Shown here: piece by piece, positions 8,163-16,394 of the stretch
Layout of the letters: every line of letters starts with the position of its first letter
Position numbering within the stretch: position 1 is the first letter of the stretch
NCBI GenBank assembly: GCA_900539455.1
Contig: UQCD01000017.1
Coordinates: 1-50,964 of the forward strand
Direction: 5' to 3'
Source of the DNA: an uncultured Eubacteriales bacterium
Lineage (GTDB): Bacteria > Bacillota > Clostridia > Lachnospirales > Lachnospiraceae
Length of the DNA: 50,964 nucleotides
Made by a program: the position numbers and the translations under genes
The notes under the pieces: generated by a model
What the model saw: only the letters and a program-made list of their open reading frames with translations
The model's database searches: none
Told to the model about the DNA's origin: nothing

Positions 8163-9057
8163 ATCTGTTATCCTCCTTTTTTTCTTCCTTAGCTTCTTTT
8201 CCCTTTGTAATATAATACATAATATCCTCTATGCTTGGCGTTTCAACCATAAGTTCGCTACTTATTATATTATTTTTTATCTTATCACTTCTTAAATCAA
8301 TTAGCAGCTTACTACCGTATTTTCCGTCCTCTCTATATATAACAAGCTCTTTACTTATAAGGTTGCATTTTTCTGTGTCCCCACTTATTAATTTAAAGCT
8401 TTCCATTAATGTTTCTCTATCCATAGACATTTCTATTTTTCCGCAATCCATAAATGTAACATAGTCTGCTATTCTATCCAAATCCTCTGTAAGATGTGTT
8501 GCTATTATTACACTTTTTTCTCCGTCAGCTACAAACTTCGTTAAGGTCTTTATAAACTTTTTCCTGAAATCTCTATCAAAATTTGCTGCTGGCTCATCTA
8601 ATATTAATAATTTTGGCTGGTGAGCAAGTGCAAAGGCTAATTGAAATTTTAACTTCTCGCCTTTTGACAGCTTCTTATATTTTCTCTTTATATCTAAATC
8701 AAATTCTTCACAATACTTTACCAAAGTATCCTTATTAAACCTTGTATAATATTTCCCATATACCCGACCATTTTTTATAAGGCTTGCTTCATCTATAAAT
8801 AAATTATCAAGAAAAACAAAGCCTATACTATCCTTCGCCTTTTTGGCATTTTCTTCATTTTCGTTTATATCAAAGCCATTAATAATAACACTGCCACTAT
8901 CAGCTTTTTCTATACCTACCAATATTCTAAGTAATGTAGTTTTTCCTGCTCCATTTCTCCCTACCAAGCCCATAATATATCCCTTTGGCAAGTGAATATT
9001 TATGTTGTTTAGCTTAAATGCCCGATATTCCTTTGACATATTGCTCACTTTTATCAT
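8155..9057 (-). CDS. ABC transporter ATP-binding protein (first gene of the operon)
   Basis: 300 aa. Walker A GRNGAGKTTLLRIL (about 37-50), signature LSKGEKLKFQLAF, Walker B LLILDEPAANFD, switch ATHLTED. A C-terminal extension of about 80 aa (215-300) is rich in Lys/Glu. RBS GGAGG is 7 nt before the ATG. Transcribed from the TTGACA-N17-TATATA promoter at 9245-9273, leading five overlapping genes: ATPase, permease, GntR, ATPase, permease. Confidence 0.92.
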   Translation of the reverse strand: MIKVSNMSKEYRAFKLNNINIHLPKGYIMGLVGRNGAGKTTLLRILVGIEKADSGSVIINGFDINENEENAKKAKDSIGFVFLDNLFIDEASLIKNGRVYGKYYTRFNKDTLVKYCEEFDLDIKRKYKKLSKGEKLKFQLAFALAHQPKLLILDEPAANFDRDFRKKFIKTLTKFVADGEKSVIIATHLTEDLDRIADYVTFMDCGKIEMSMDRETLMESFKLISGDTEKCNLISKELVIYREDGKYGSKLLIDLRSDKIKNNIISSELMVETPSIEDIMYYITKGKEAKEEKKEDNRYV

Positions 9058-9224
9058 AACAAAGCCTCCTGATTTTTAATATGTAATTTAGTAAGAGCAA
9101 GGGTGATTTTGATTTTTGACGCCTGCTAATATTTTTTAGGTGATATACAGATTATTTGTGTAAAATTATATACGGATAGTATTTGATATACTTACATCAC
9201 ATACTATATGTTTAAACACATCGC

Positions 9225-9273
9225 ATATATACTGTATATATTTATATATACAGTATATATATAGTTTTGTCAA
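9225..9273 (-). promoter_or_regulatory. Operon promoter with 36-bp palindromic operator
   Basis: TTGACA (9268-9273), 17-bp spacer, TATATA (9245-9250). A palindrome spans 9225-9260 with 17-bp perfect arms around TT, including the ACTGTATATA/TATATACAGT core. It covers the spacer and -10. This fits a GntR/YtrA autoregulatory site for the operon starting at 9057. Confidence 0.7.
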
Positions 9274-9284
9274 CACATTTTTAC

Positions 9285-9323
9285 AAAAAAAGAACAGTCA
9301 GAAGTCTATCTTCCTGCTGTTCT
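9285..9323 (-). terminator. Terminator after the DUF2500-like gene
   Basis: AGAACAG (9291-9297) pairs with CTGTTCT (9317-9323), with an inner GAAG/CTTC. On the minus strand the stem runs into seven T residues. Confidence 0.75.
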
Positions 9324-9425
9324 TATTGCTACGACTTTTCTATAATGTTCTTTCATATATATTCTTCTATATATATTATATATTTAATCAACTATCCGCC
9401 ATATAAACTACTTGTCATATATTAA

Positions 9426-9716
9426 TTAACAAATAAAATCTACAAATTTTTTTCTTTTATAAACCAGCTTTCCCTGCTGCCCCTCAAAATACATTTTATA
9501 TACATTATGTTTTACTATAAACTTTTTTCTTTCACCTAAGACATCAAATTCTAAAATATAATTTGTATGTATCACATTATTGGCATCCATATATGTACCT
9601 GTCTTTTTGCTTGCTAATACAGCCTGTGTTTGTTCCTCGGGTGCAACATTATTCAAAATATAATTACACATTATATATGTAATTATTCCTAAAAATACAA
9701 TAATAAAAATAGCCAT
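9426..9716 (-). CDS. DUF2500-like small membrane protein
   Basis: 96 aa. One N-terminal transmembrane helix (about 2-22), then a beta domain with AVLASKKTGTYM and a final GQQGKLVYKRKKFVDF. This matches the DUF2500 pattern (AxVxxKR... G.L.Y.G.RF..F), whose function is unknown. GGAGAAG is close to the ATG. It is followed by a terminator, so it is a single-gene unit. Confidence 0.7.
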   Translation of the reverse strand: MAIFIIVFLGIITYIMCNYILNNVAPEEQTQAVLASKKTGTYMDANNVIHTNYILEFDVLGERKKFIVKHNVYKMYFEGQQGKLVYKRKKFVDFIC

Positions 9717-10046
9717 ACTCTTCTCCTTTTTACATAATTGTCAACTTTTCAATCCAACATTTTACACATCACATTTATTTATAAAATATGTATTATCGCA
9801 ACTATTTCCTGTATAAAATAGTGTCTAACTACATTATACACAACAACATACAATTATCCAATTTATTTACACCTTGATTTACACAAAATTCTGCATTTTA
9901 TCAGCCATTATTACTATAACATAATTAATCCAGCTTGCAATTTTCTCATTTGTACTAAATTTTTTCTATTTTTTGCATACATAAAACAACAAAACTTTAA
10001 AATATTTTAAATCTTTTTTTAAGATTACTACCTGTATACTCATAGT

Positions 10047-10101
10047 ACCATATGTGTTCCTATTCTGGATATACTATTTGTATCGGAGGTACACATATGG
10101 T
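10047..10101 (+). promoter_or_regulatory. 11-bp inverted repeat enclosing the leader and start codon of the XRE gene
   Basis: ACCATATGTGT (10047-10057) is the exact reverse complement of ACACATATGGT (10091-10101). The second arm contains the ATG at 10097; the GGAGG (10085-10089) sits in the loop just before it. As DNA it could be an autoregulatory operator. As RNA it would lock the start codon in a stem. The 380 bp upstream (9717-10096) hold nothing else I recognise. Confidence 0.5.
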
Positions 10102-10378
10102 AAATCTAAATGAACGAATAAAGTTCTTAAGACAAAATTCAAACCTAACTCAAAATCAATTAGCCAATCGAATTGGCGTTTCAAAATCATTAATTAGTGC
10201 ATATGAGTTAGGCAATCGTCTGCCCTCTTACGACAACTTAATAAAAATTGCCGCATATTTCAATGTATCTACTGATTATTTACTTGGTATTGATAACAAG
10301 AATTATTTAGATTTATCTGGACTTAATGATGCTCAAAAAATTGTTTTATATCAGTTGATTAGAACTATGAGAAAATAG
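10097..10378 (+). CDS. XRE-family helix-turn-helix regulator
   Basis: 93 aa. An HTH_3 domain occupies residues 5-62: LTQNQLANRIGVSKSLISAY is the helix-turn-helix and STDYLLGID ends it. It is a SinR/Cro-like repressor. Start 10097 follows GGAGG by 7 nt; an in-frame ATG at 10052 has no RBS. It stands at the left edge of a region of decayed integrated elements, so it is probably an element regulator left behind. Confidence 0.92.
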   Translation: MVNLNERIKFLRQNSNLTQNQLANRIGVSKSLISAYELGNRLPSYDNLIKIAAYFNVSTDYLLGIDNKNYLDLSGLNDAQKIVLYQLIRTMRK

Positions 10379-10477
10379 CTTCTTACCAATATTATACTCA
10401 TATTCGTAATCAGACTACCTACTGCAATAATAGCTCTAAGATTATAGTGATTCGTGTTATATGTTTTACCATCTGCT

Positions 10478-10506
10478 GCAGTTATTCGAGATTTTCGAAT
10501 AACTGC
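10478..10506. other. 12-bp perfect hairpin, function unknown
   Basis: GCAGTTATTCGA (10478-10489) and TCGAATAACTGC (10495-10506), loop GATTT. It is followed by ATTTT on the plus strand, so it may be a weak terminator 100 bp after the XRE gene. The surrounding 10379-10680 holds no gene I can support. Confidence 0.4.
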
Positions 10507-10684
10507 ATTTTCATCCACTTCTCCAGCTAAAAAATTTTCTTCAAACTTATCTCCTCTGTTTTACTACACCTCCTTATCATAGACTTCTCTAGTAAGTTTA
10601 TCATAAAGAAACATATCGGTTAATTTATTTCTCTTTTTTCAAGGAAAGAGAGTATTATATGCTGATTATCTTCAGTGATTTTAA

Positions 10685-10879
10685 CACAAAGGTAACCACG
10701 AAGCCATTATTCCAAAAGAAATCTACATGAGAGTTCAGAAAAAATTGGTGTGCAGACATATTGTTAAGACCAGCGCCAATGGTAAAAAACGCAGCTACAG
10801 CTTCTCACAAAAGCCATGTCGCCATCGTCGTAATCAAAAGAATTTCTTCATTACTCTTTTTTCTCCTTCTCTGACTTAG
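10685..10879 (+). pseudogene. Fragment of a serine recombinase (Recombinase domain end)
   Basis: The plus frame reads HKGNHEAIIPKEIYMRVQKK then VKTSANGKKRSYSFSQK. In large serine recombinases the phrase 'HxAII..E.Y.RVQ..' followed by basic residues marks the junction of the Recombinase domain and the zinc ribbon. There is no start, no catalytic domain and no zinc ribbon, so this is a relic of an excised or decayed element. Confidence 0.6.
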
Positions 10880-10997
10880 AACCTTTTACTGCTCTAAGCA
10901 TATCTTTTCTCAAGGTTGCAAGTTCTTGTTTGTTTCTGATGCACACTTCGAAACATTGCTCGTTGTATAAACAATTTGCACAAATAATGAGTTTCAC
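10851..10997 (-). CDS. Possible 48-aa cysteine-rich small protein
   Basis: An open minus frame starts at GTG 10997 and contains CANCLYNEQCFEVC (four cysteines able to bind zinc) then a basic helix ending SKSEKEKKE. There is no clear RBS, and the 3' end overlaps the recombinase fragment. It could be a small element protein or the remains of one. Confidence 0.3.
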   Translation of the reverse strand: MKLIICANCLYNEQCFEVCIRNKQELATLRKDMLRAVKGSKSEKEKKE

Positions 10998-11081
10998 ATT
11001 CTAAAGGATAATTCTGGGACACACAACAATTTATCAATACAACCGGCTTATCTGTAAAAACGATGAAAGGACAAAAATGCT

Positions 11082-11321
11082 ATGAAACTTATATATGCTA
11101 CATATAACCAATGCTGCGATAGTATTGATATAACCGCCTTTGATAATATGATTTTGTGCATTGACTGTAATAAGTCAGAGGACGGTTTAAAGACCACACC
11201 TAATTCACAATGTGCATTGAATGCTCTTGCGATTGATGAACATATGGAGTATGCACGCTTAGTGTTAGATGGAGAAATGCAAGCTTGGGTTGATGCAGAA
11301 GATAGTTTAGAAGTGTGGTAA
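11082..11321 (+). CDS. DUF6061-like small protein
   Basis: 79 aa, acidic. The opening MKLIYATYNQ..DSIDITAFD and the ALNALAIDEHMEYARLVLDG region match my recollection of DUF6061 proteins, which are common in integrative elements of Lachnospiraceae and Ruminococcaceae; function unknown. AAAGG lies 15 nt upstream, a weak spacing. It fits the mobile-relic context. Confidence 0.55.
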   Translation: MKLIYATYNQCCDSIDITAFDNMILCIDCNKSEDGLKTTPNSQCALNALAIDEHMEYARLVLDGEMQAWVDAEDSLEVW

Positions 11322-11545
11322 ATCAATCGTGAAAATTTTAGATGAATTAAGGATGAATATGTGGTAGAATAACCCATATGGTAGCCTTGTTCAAGAGATT
11401 ATCAAATCGGAAGTTGTGGAGAGATTTCCTGAACTTTCCTTATTTTACAGGCTTTTCAGCCCCCTTAGATAGTGAAATGATATGTATATTGAGATTATAC
11501 CCGAATGGGATTATTATAATGGATATGAATATAGTTGGAGGGCAT

Positions 11546-12223
11546 ATGAATATACAAAATGAGAAAGTAAATACAAAACTGCTGTATAGTGTTGGATATG
11601 TTCCGGAAGTGGATAAATATATTCTAAGTTGTGTGGTTACATGGGTTGCCTGGTATAATCGGTACTATGAAATTACTAAGGAAGAATATGAGGCATTTGG
11701 CACAGAACGGCTCGACCAGCTAGCCAGCCGTTTTCGGGAACTGGAATGTAAATCAGATAGATTTCTATTTTCGGATAGGGATGAAGAAAATACAACAGAG
11801 CAGAATGCATTGAGGACAGGTATGAAACAGAAAGAAATATTTTATAATGTGCATAAATTGCTTGATAAGGCGCAAATTCCGGTAAGTTATCAGATTGAAA
11901 GTTTTAAAAGAATGATTGACAATTCAAAATTTGATATGGAACTTAAAATTGATATTATGGAATACCGGACAAAGGTATTTTGTTATGAGAGGGGCACCCT
12001 TGTATTTGAAAAATATGTGGATGACAGGACACTTCTGGAGTATCTGATTTTAAATGAAGTTGTGTGCAGCTATTTTTGTGTGCTTGCGGGAAAACAACAT
12101 GTAAAAACCGATGGGTATATAGATATGGATTGGGAACGAAAAAGTGAAAAAGATGCTTTCGCGGCGATTGGAGATCCTTATAAAACAATGTATGAAGAGG
12201 GCATATCTATATTTAAAATCTGA
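11546..12223 (+). CDS. Unrecognised 225-aa protein next to a CPBP protease
   Basis: Start 11546 follows TGGAGGG at 4 nt; the longer frame to 11378 has no RBS and reads through non-protein-like sequence. The protein is soluble, slightly acidic, aromatic-rich (VVTWVAWYNRYYEITKEEYE), without signal peptide or recognised motif. It is followed 81 bp later by the CPBP gene, probably in one transcript. A role in immunity to a peptide toxin, shared with the CPBP protein, is only a guess. Confidence 0.6.
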   Translation: MNIQNEKVNTKLLYSVGYVPEVDKYILSCVVTWVAWYNRYYEITKEEYEAFGTERLDQLASRFRELECKSDRFLFSDRDEENTTEQNALRTGMKQKEIFYNVHKLLDKAQIPVSYQIESFKRMIDNSKFDMELKIDIMEYRTKVFCYERGTLVFEKYVDDRTLLEYLILNEVVCSYFCVLAGKQHVKTDGYIDMDWERKSEKDAFAAIGDPYKTMYEEGISIFKI

Positions 12224-12304
12224 CTGGGAGCAGGTAAAATCTCAATCGGAATTTGTCAGACCGATAAGATTGGCATTCTTAAAATAAAGAAGGGATATGT
12301 TTAA

Positions 12305-13141
12305 ATGAATATACTAAAAAAGCATTCAATAGTAGTATGCTGGGGAATATTTATTGTTTGCGTCATTGCAAGAATAATTGAATATTTCTTTATTAGAACT
12401 GATGAAACAGTATTGGCTGAAAATTTTATACATAAAATTTTTGGAATAGTTATTTTATTTATTCTTTTGCGTGTTACAAAAAGCAAATGGAGTGACATAG
12501 GATTTGTAAAAACAGGTTTTGCTAGTAATATTACAAAAGGGTTGTTGCTAGGGATAATATGTTTTATTGTAGCATATACCATTGAATGTATTATTTTGTA
12601 TGTGATGAATGGAAATGTGAATTTGTGTTTTTATGCAAGTGGATTTTCACTTAATGGTGAGATGGTAGAACAGACAGGAATACAGTTTGTAATGCTGTGC
12701 ATTGTTTTTAATATCATTAATGTTTGGATGGAGGAGGGTGTTTTCAGAGGCCTCTTTTCAAAAATACTAGATGAGGGTTCATATATCAAAAGTATTGTGT
12801 TTATTGCATTTTTGTTTGGTATTTGGCATTGGGTTATGCCATTTAGGGATTATATAGAAGATAATTCATCAATCGGAAATCTATTGGTAATGGGAATTGG
12901 TTATATTGTATTAGCTGGTATTATGAGTTTAAAATGGTCATTATTATACAAGCTGACAGGTTCATTATGGATGGGATTAGGAGACCATTTATTTAATAAT
13001 GTTGCCGTGACAAATCTTGTACATGTTGTTTCAAATAATGAAGCAGACAATATGCAAATAGTGAGAATATTAATTGGACAGTTACTTTCTTTTATAATGG
13101 TTCTTGTGATTTATAATAAAAAGATGAAAGAAAGAGTGTAA
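12305..13141 (+). CDS. CPBP-family intramembrane glutamic endopeptidase
   Basis: 278 aa with about eight transmembrane helices. The conserved motifs are present: MEEGVFRGLF (EExxxR, about 141-150), FGIWHWVMP (FxxxH, about 170-178) and GLGDHLFNN near residue 225. CPBP (Abi/CAAX-like) proteases in Firmicutes often give bacteriocin self-immunity or process small peptides. AAGGGA is 10 nt upstream. Lies inside the direct-repeat cassette. Confidence 0.9.
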   Translation: MNILKKHSIVVCWGIFIVCVIARIIEYFFIRTDETVLAENFIHKIFGIVILFILLRVTKSKWSDIGFVKTGFASNITKGLLLGIICFIVAYTIECIILYVMNGNVNLCFYASGFSLNGEMVEQTGIQFVMLCIVFNIINVWMEEGVFRGLFSKILDEGSYIKSIVFIAFLFGIWHWVMPFRDYIEDNSSIGNLLVMGIGYIVLAGIMSLKWSLLYKLTGSLWMGLGDHLFNNVAVTNLVHVVSNNEADNMQIVRILIGQLLSFIMVLVIYNKKMKERV

Positions 13142-13283
13142 CAGATTCCAGTTTATCTAAGCGGTGCCATTCGCATTCCCCATTTTACAGATATTCTAGC
13201 CTGTTCATTAGTGAAATGATATGTATTTTTCCTTATTTTTGCCCTTATGAGATAATTGTAAGGGAAATAAGGGAATTTATTTT

Positions 13284-13706
13284 TTAGTCGTTGCCTGCCA
13301 CTTTATCAAGCAGCCTCGCCGATTCCCGCTTGGCTTTTCTTGTGGAGCGAGCATAGACATTCATTGTGGTACTGACATCTGAGTGTCCTAACAGTTCCTG
13401 CACATCCTTTGGTGCTACTCCATTTGCCAGAAGGTTACTTGTGTAGGTGTGGCGCAACTGGTAAAAGTGAAATCCTTCAAATCCATCCAGCTTCTGCGCA
13501 ATCTTCCTGCAAACAATTCCTAATGTACTTGGCAGTTCCAAACTTCCGTCCAGTCTTAAGCAGACAAAGGATATTTCATTGTAATCCAGTCCTTTTAATA
13601 TATCTTTTTGTTCTTCAAAAATCTGGCTTGCTAATCCTTTATCTGAATACTCCAATATGTCTGATGACTCCTCCATAAACAATAATGGATTATTTTGTAA
13701 TCCCAA
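13284..13706 (-). pseudogene. Tyrosine recombinase, C-terminal catalytic fragment
   Basis: 140 aa. The C-terminal half of a phage-type integrase is visible: FYQLRHTYTSNLLANG (HxxR box), LLGHSDVSTTMNVYAR (second His and the nucleophile Tyr). The first catalytic Arg and the N-terminal DNA-binding domain are missing. No RBS is seen at the apparent start. A matching N-terminal fragment lies at 14257-14403, so one or two integrase genes have been deleted internally. Confidence 0.85.
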
Positions 13707-13754
13707 TCAAACATTTTCTCAACCTCATATTCACCATTCACCACAATATATTTA

Positions 13755-14009
13755 TCAAATTATACCTAATTCCTTAAGTAAATCTCGTGTCATTTTTGCC
13801 AATGGACATTTTAGCAAATCATCAATTTCTATATAGTTACTAAATATAGTTCTTACCAATTCTTCATCAGATTCAAATAAATCTGGAAAATCCCGCAAAA
13901 TATTATCTCTTAATTCAGGACCATATATTTGAGCCTTTTTTAATAATTCCTGAACATAATCTGAATGCATATTATATGAATGTTCTATTCCCATATTTTC
14001 AAGATTCAT
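13755..14009 (-). CDS. Unrecognised 84-aa acidic protein
   Basis: Helical, acidic, no membrane segment (VQELLKKAQIYGPELRDN, then FPDLFESDEELVRTIF). No Shine-Dalgarno precedes either possible ATG. It overlaps the upstream frame 13999-14202 by 11 bp. Lies between two integrase fragments; may be intact cargo or decay. Confidence 0.35.
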   Translation of the reverse strand: MNLENMGIEHSYNMHSDYVQELLKKAQIYGPELRDNILRDFPDLFESDEELVRTIFSNYIEIDDLLKCPLAKMTRDLLKELGII

Positions 14010-14202
14010 TTACTATATTATATTTTAAATTTTCATGGACATCATTAAGCAAATTTATTTCAATTCTTTTATCATATAACTTACTTGATATTATACCATC
14101 TACTACATTTATAAGCCATAAAATATTCTTCCCTATTAACAAAAAAACAGCCATAAGTCTCCACTTACAGCTGCCTTCAACAAACCCTATATTCCAAATC
14201 AT
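13999..14202 (-). CDS. Doubtful 67-aa frame in decayed DNA
   Basis: The frame starts without an RBS and has a hydrophobic stretch (LMAVFLLIGKNILWLINVV). The sequence just upstream, in another frame, also reads protein-like (VKLSEINQVAELV then stop). This looks like an old gene broken by frameshifts rather than a working one. Confidence 0.25.
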   Translation of the reverse strand: MIWNIGFVEGSCKWRLMAVFLLIGKNILWLINVVDGIISSKLYDKRIEINLLNDVHENLKYNIVNES

Positions 14203-14256
14203 ATTAATTTTCTCACACCAGCTCCGCCACCTGATTTATCTCACTTAACTTTACAT

Positions 14257-14403
14257 TCACACTAAACATTTCCTTATGATATTTACCGTTATTTCATAGT
14301 TTACAAATGCAGATTGAAGTACCTCCTGCAATCGCTTACCCTGTGCATTATTCAAGTATGGTAGCATTCCTTGAATAATGTCCGTAATTAAATTTTGTTT
14401 CAT
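14257..14403 (-). pseudogene. Tyrosine recombinase, N-terminal fragment
   Basis: AAAGGAG lies 7 nt before ATG 14403. The peptide MKQNLITDIIQGMLPYLNNA then KRLQEVLQSAFVNYEI is the opening of a well-known family of element integrases in Lachnospiraceae (MxP.LDNAQ..RLQEVL pattern). It stops after 48 codons, before the SAM-like domain. The catalytic end of such an enzyme is at 13284-13706. Confidence 0.6.
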
Positions 14404-14437
14404 AGTCATTCTCCTTTGAAATTATTTTGGAGAACGA

Positions 14438-14477
14438 CTAGCAACGGCAATTCTTTTATTGATCCTGCCGTTGGTAG
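14438..14477. other. Hairpin upstream of the integrase fragment
   Basis: CTAGCAACGGCA (14438-14449) pairs with TGCCGTTGGTAG (14466-14477) over 11 of 12 positions. It sits 35 bp ahead of the integrase start and is probably part of the attachment or regulatory region of the lost element. Confidence 0.4.
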
Positions 14478-14487
14478 GAGTATATAT

Positions 14488-15093
14488 CTATAAATCTTCA
14501 GCTCTATATATTACATAACCTTCATAATAATAGCTATAATCTATACCCTTCATATAAACTTCTCTATCATTAACCTTATCCGTCAAAGCTTGTTTTAAAA
14601 TATATTTTATTTCAATATCTCTGATTGGACTTCTTTCCATTGCTAACAGATAATTTTCCTTATCTACAAGGCTCCAATTAATAACTTTGTTCAACTCTTT
14701 CTTCAGAATCAAATCAAGCCATATCCTGGTACTTCGACCATTACCTTCACGAAAAGGATGTGCTATATTCATCTCAACATATTTTTCAACAATTTCATCA
14801 AATGTTGATTGTGGCATCTTCTCAACATTCTCGATTGCAGCTTGTAAATACATAACTGGCGCAAATCGAAAGTTACCTTTTGCAATATTTACATTTCTCA
14901 CTTTTCCTGCAAAATCATATATCTCACCAAATAAATATTTGTGAATTGCCGCAAGCATCTCAAAAGAGCCTGCTTTATATTTATCCAAATATCCATTTTC
15001 AAACAACTCCACTGCTTTTTTCTTACTTATCCTTTCTTCCATTCTTGCAAGTTCTGCGGAGTCTGTGATATTAAACTTATTTTCTAATGCCAT
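14488..15093 (-). CDS. Fic-domain protein (AMPylase/phosphotransferase family)
   Basis: 201 aa. The Fic active loop HPFREGNGRSTRIWL (about 110-124) has the catalytic His and the phosphate-binding GNGR. The beta-hairpin 'flap' region is NIAKGNFRFAP. The N-terminus carries the helical IHKYLFGEIYDFAGKVR block typical of Fic/DOC. Fic enzymes move AMP or another nucleotide part to target proteins. No separate antitoxin gene (FicA/VbhA type) is seen beside it; the protein may be autoinhibited. GGAAAGG is 7 nt upstream. Confidence 0.93.
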   Translation of the reverse strand: MALENKFNITDSAELARMEERISKKKAVELFENGYLDKYKAGSFEMLAAIHKYLFGEIYDFAGKVRNVNIAKGNFRFAPVMYLQAAIENVEKMPQSTFDEIVEKYVEMNIAHPFREGNGRSTRIWLDLILKKELNKVINWSLVDKENYLLAMERSPIRDIEIKYILKQALTDKVNDREVYMKGIDYSYYYEGYVIYRAEDL

Positions 15094-15185
15094 ACTTTAC
15101 CTTTCCAAATGTGAATTAACACATTTTATTTTCATTCATATATTGATGTGTTATACCTGATAAACTGGAAGTTTCACATTATCTA

Positions 15186-15662
15186 TTACAATGTAAATAA
15201 TGCTTTTTCGTAGTCCTTAACATAATACTTAATATTGGTTCTACCTTTTTGGATTACGATATGTCCCTCTTTTTCAAGCATCTCCTTTTGTGCCTCAACG
15301 CCTCCTGGATACTTTGCATTTAATTCCCCTTTTGCTTTTAATGTTCTCCAATAAGGGGTTTTATCTTCTGCACGCTGATAACTCGCCCATGCAACTATCG
15401 AAACAAAAATTCCAGCTGTAATTGGCTCTGTAAAATCAGCACCACTTTGTTTAGCAAAGAATTCCCTTATTGTACCTACTGTAAGTAATTTTCCACAAGG
15501 CACAAGTCGCATTACTTTGTCGTAGTCAATAGGTGGGGCAAAATACATTTTATCTCCACCATATTTTTCGATACTCTTTTCATCTGTTATGATTTGAACT
15601 TTTGGCATATCCTTGCTATCCATAAGCATAGTATTAAAATCTTTTTTATCTTCATTTGCCAT
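15186..15662 (-). CDS. MGMT/alkyltransferase-like (ATL) DNA-binding protein
   Basis: 158 aa. The C-terminal MGMT DNA-binding fold is seen in VPCGKLLTVGTIREFFAK (G-[KR]-.. T-Y/V-G-.I) and VAWASYQRAEDKTPYWRTLK. The PCHR cysteine that accepts alkyl groups in MGMT is absent, as in ATL proteins, which bind damaged guanine and recruit repair. GGAGG lies 8 nt before the ATG. Confidence 0.75.
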   Translation of the reverse strand: MANEDKKDFNTMLMDSKDMPKVQIITDEKSIEKYGGDKMYFAPPIDYDKVMRLVPCGKLLTVGTIREFFAKQSGADFTEPITAGIFVSIVAWASYQRAEDKTPYWRTLKAKGELNAKYPGGVEAQKEMLEKEGHIVIQKGRTNIKYYVKDYEKALFTL

Positions 15663-15795
15663 AATGTATCACCTCCAAACCAATCATATCTTAATAAACG
15701 TAACCATGCAATGAGACAGTTTTAAAAATCCTTACGAAACTTCAAACTTTCATGTGTTCGACAAACTGGAAGTTGTCACCATGTTCGTCACTTAT

Positions 15796-16344
15796 TTATA
15801 CACGTTTGTAAATAATAGGATCATCGTATCCAAAAGTCCGCTTTCCGTTAACTTCCATAATTTCAGATACTTCCAAACAACTATCAGAAAACTTTTCCCA
15901 AAGCTTAAATGTCATTACTGGTGAAAACTGACTTGTGCTGCCTCCCTCCCAGATGCCATCATTTTCATGATAAAGTGCCGGCTTAAACTTTTTAGATTTT
16001 TTCAGTTCACTATAATCAACATTTTTCATAGAATCATATGAAAATGTATTTTTGTCTTCTCCTTCCGGAATCTCATAGGAGGAAAGTAAAATTCCATCTT
16101 CATTTTCTGTAATAAGGAAAAGGTGCGGTGATGCATGACGGTTACCATTTGTCTCATAATAACTTTCTTCAACAACAAATTTTCCATTGAAATCTTGAGG
16201 AATATTATTTATTTTGTCATTGCAGACTGTATTTACATGCTTAGCATAAGGATATATTTTTCCTGTTGCCTGCATCATATTAAACTGCTCTTTATTATCA
16301 AAATGTCCCGTCATCATACCAATAAAATTATCAAGTTTCATCAT
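15796..16344 (-). CDS. Uncharacterised 182-aa soluble protein
   Basis: The start MKLDNFIGMMTGHFDNKEQF and following VEESYYETN...SPHLFLI recall, weakly, the CpeT/CpcT lyase-like beta-barrel family (MTGhFsNxeQ), but I would not transfer the function. No membrane segments. GGAGG precedes the ATG pair. Lies between the ATL and GNAT genes on the same strand, with separate gaps. Confidence 0.55.
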   Translation of the reverse strand: MMKLDNFIGMMTGHFDNKEQFNMMQATGKIYPYAKHVNTVCNDKINNIPQDFNGKFVVEESYYETNGNRHASPHLFLITENEDGILLSSYEIPEGEDKNTFSYDSMKNVDYSELKKSKKFKPALYHENDGIWEGGSTSQFSPVMTFKLWEKFSDSCLEVSEIMEVNGKRTFGYDDPIIYKRV

Positions 16345-16394
16345 TTTATTTTACCTCCATAAATTTTCCATCAAACATCTCGACAAATCGGGAT

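Larger units (their letters stand above)
11471..13226. repeat. 17-bp direct repeats bracketing a 1.7-kb two-gene cassette
   Basis: AGTGAAATGATATGTAT occurs at 11471-11487 and 13210-13226 in the same orientation. The preceding 25-30 bp (ATTTTACAG...) are also similar. The segment between them carries the 225-aa protein and the CPBP protease. The right copy lies just beyond the C-terminus of a tyrosine recombinase remnant, as att sites often do. Could be attachment repeats of a cassette. Confidence 0.45.

Noticed and set aside
13999..14202. HPr-like phosphocarrier relic
   Set aside because: Short frame-shifted matches felt suggestive, but no frame holds enough of the motif to support it.
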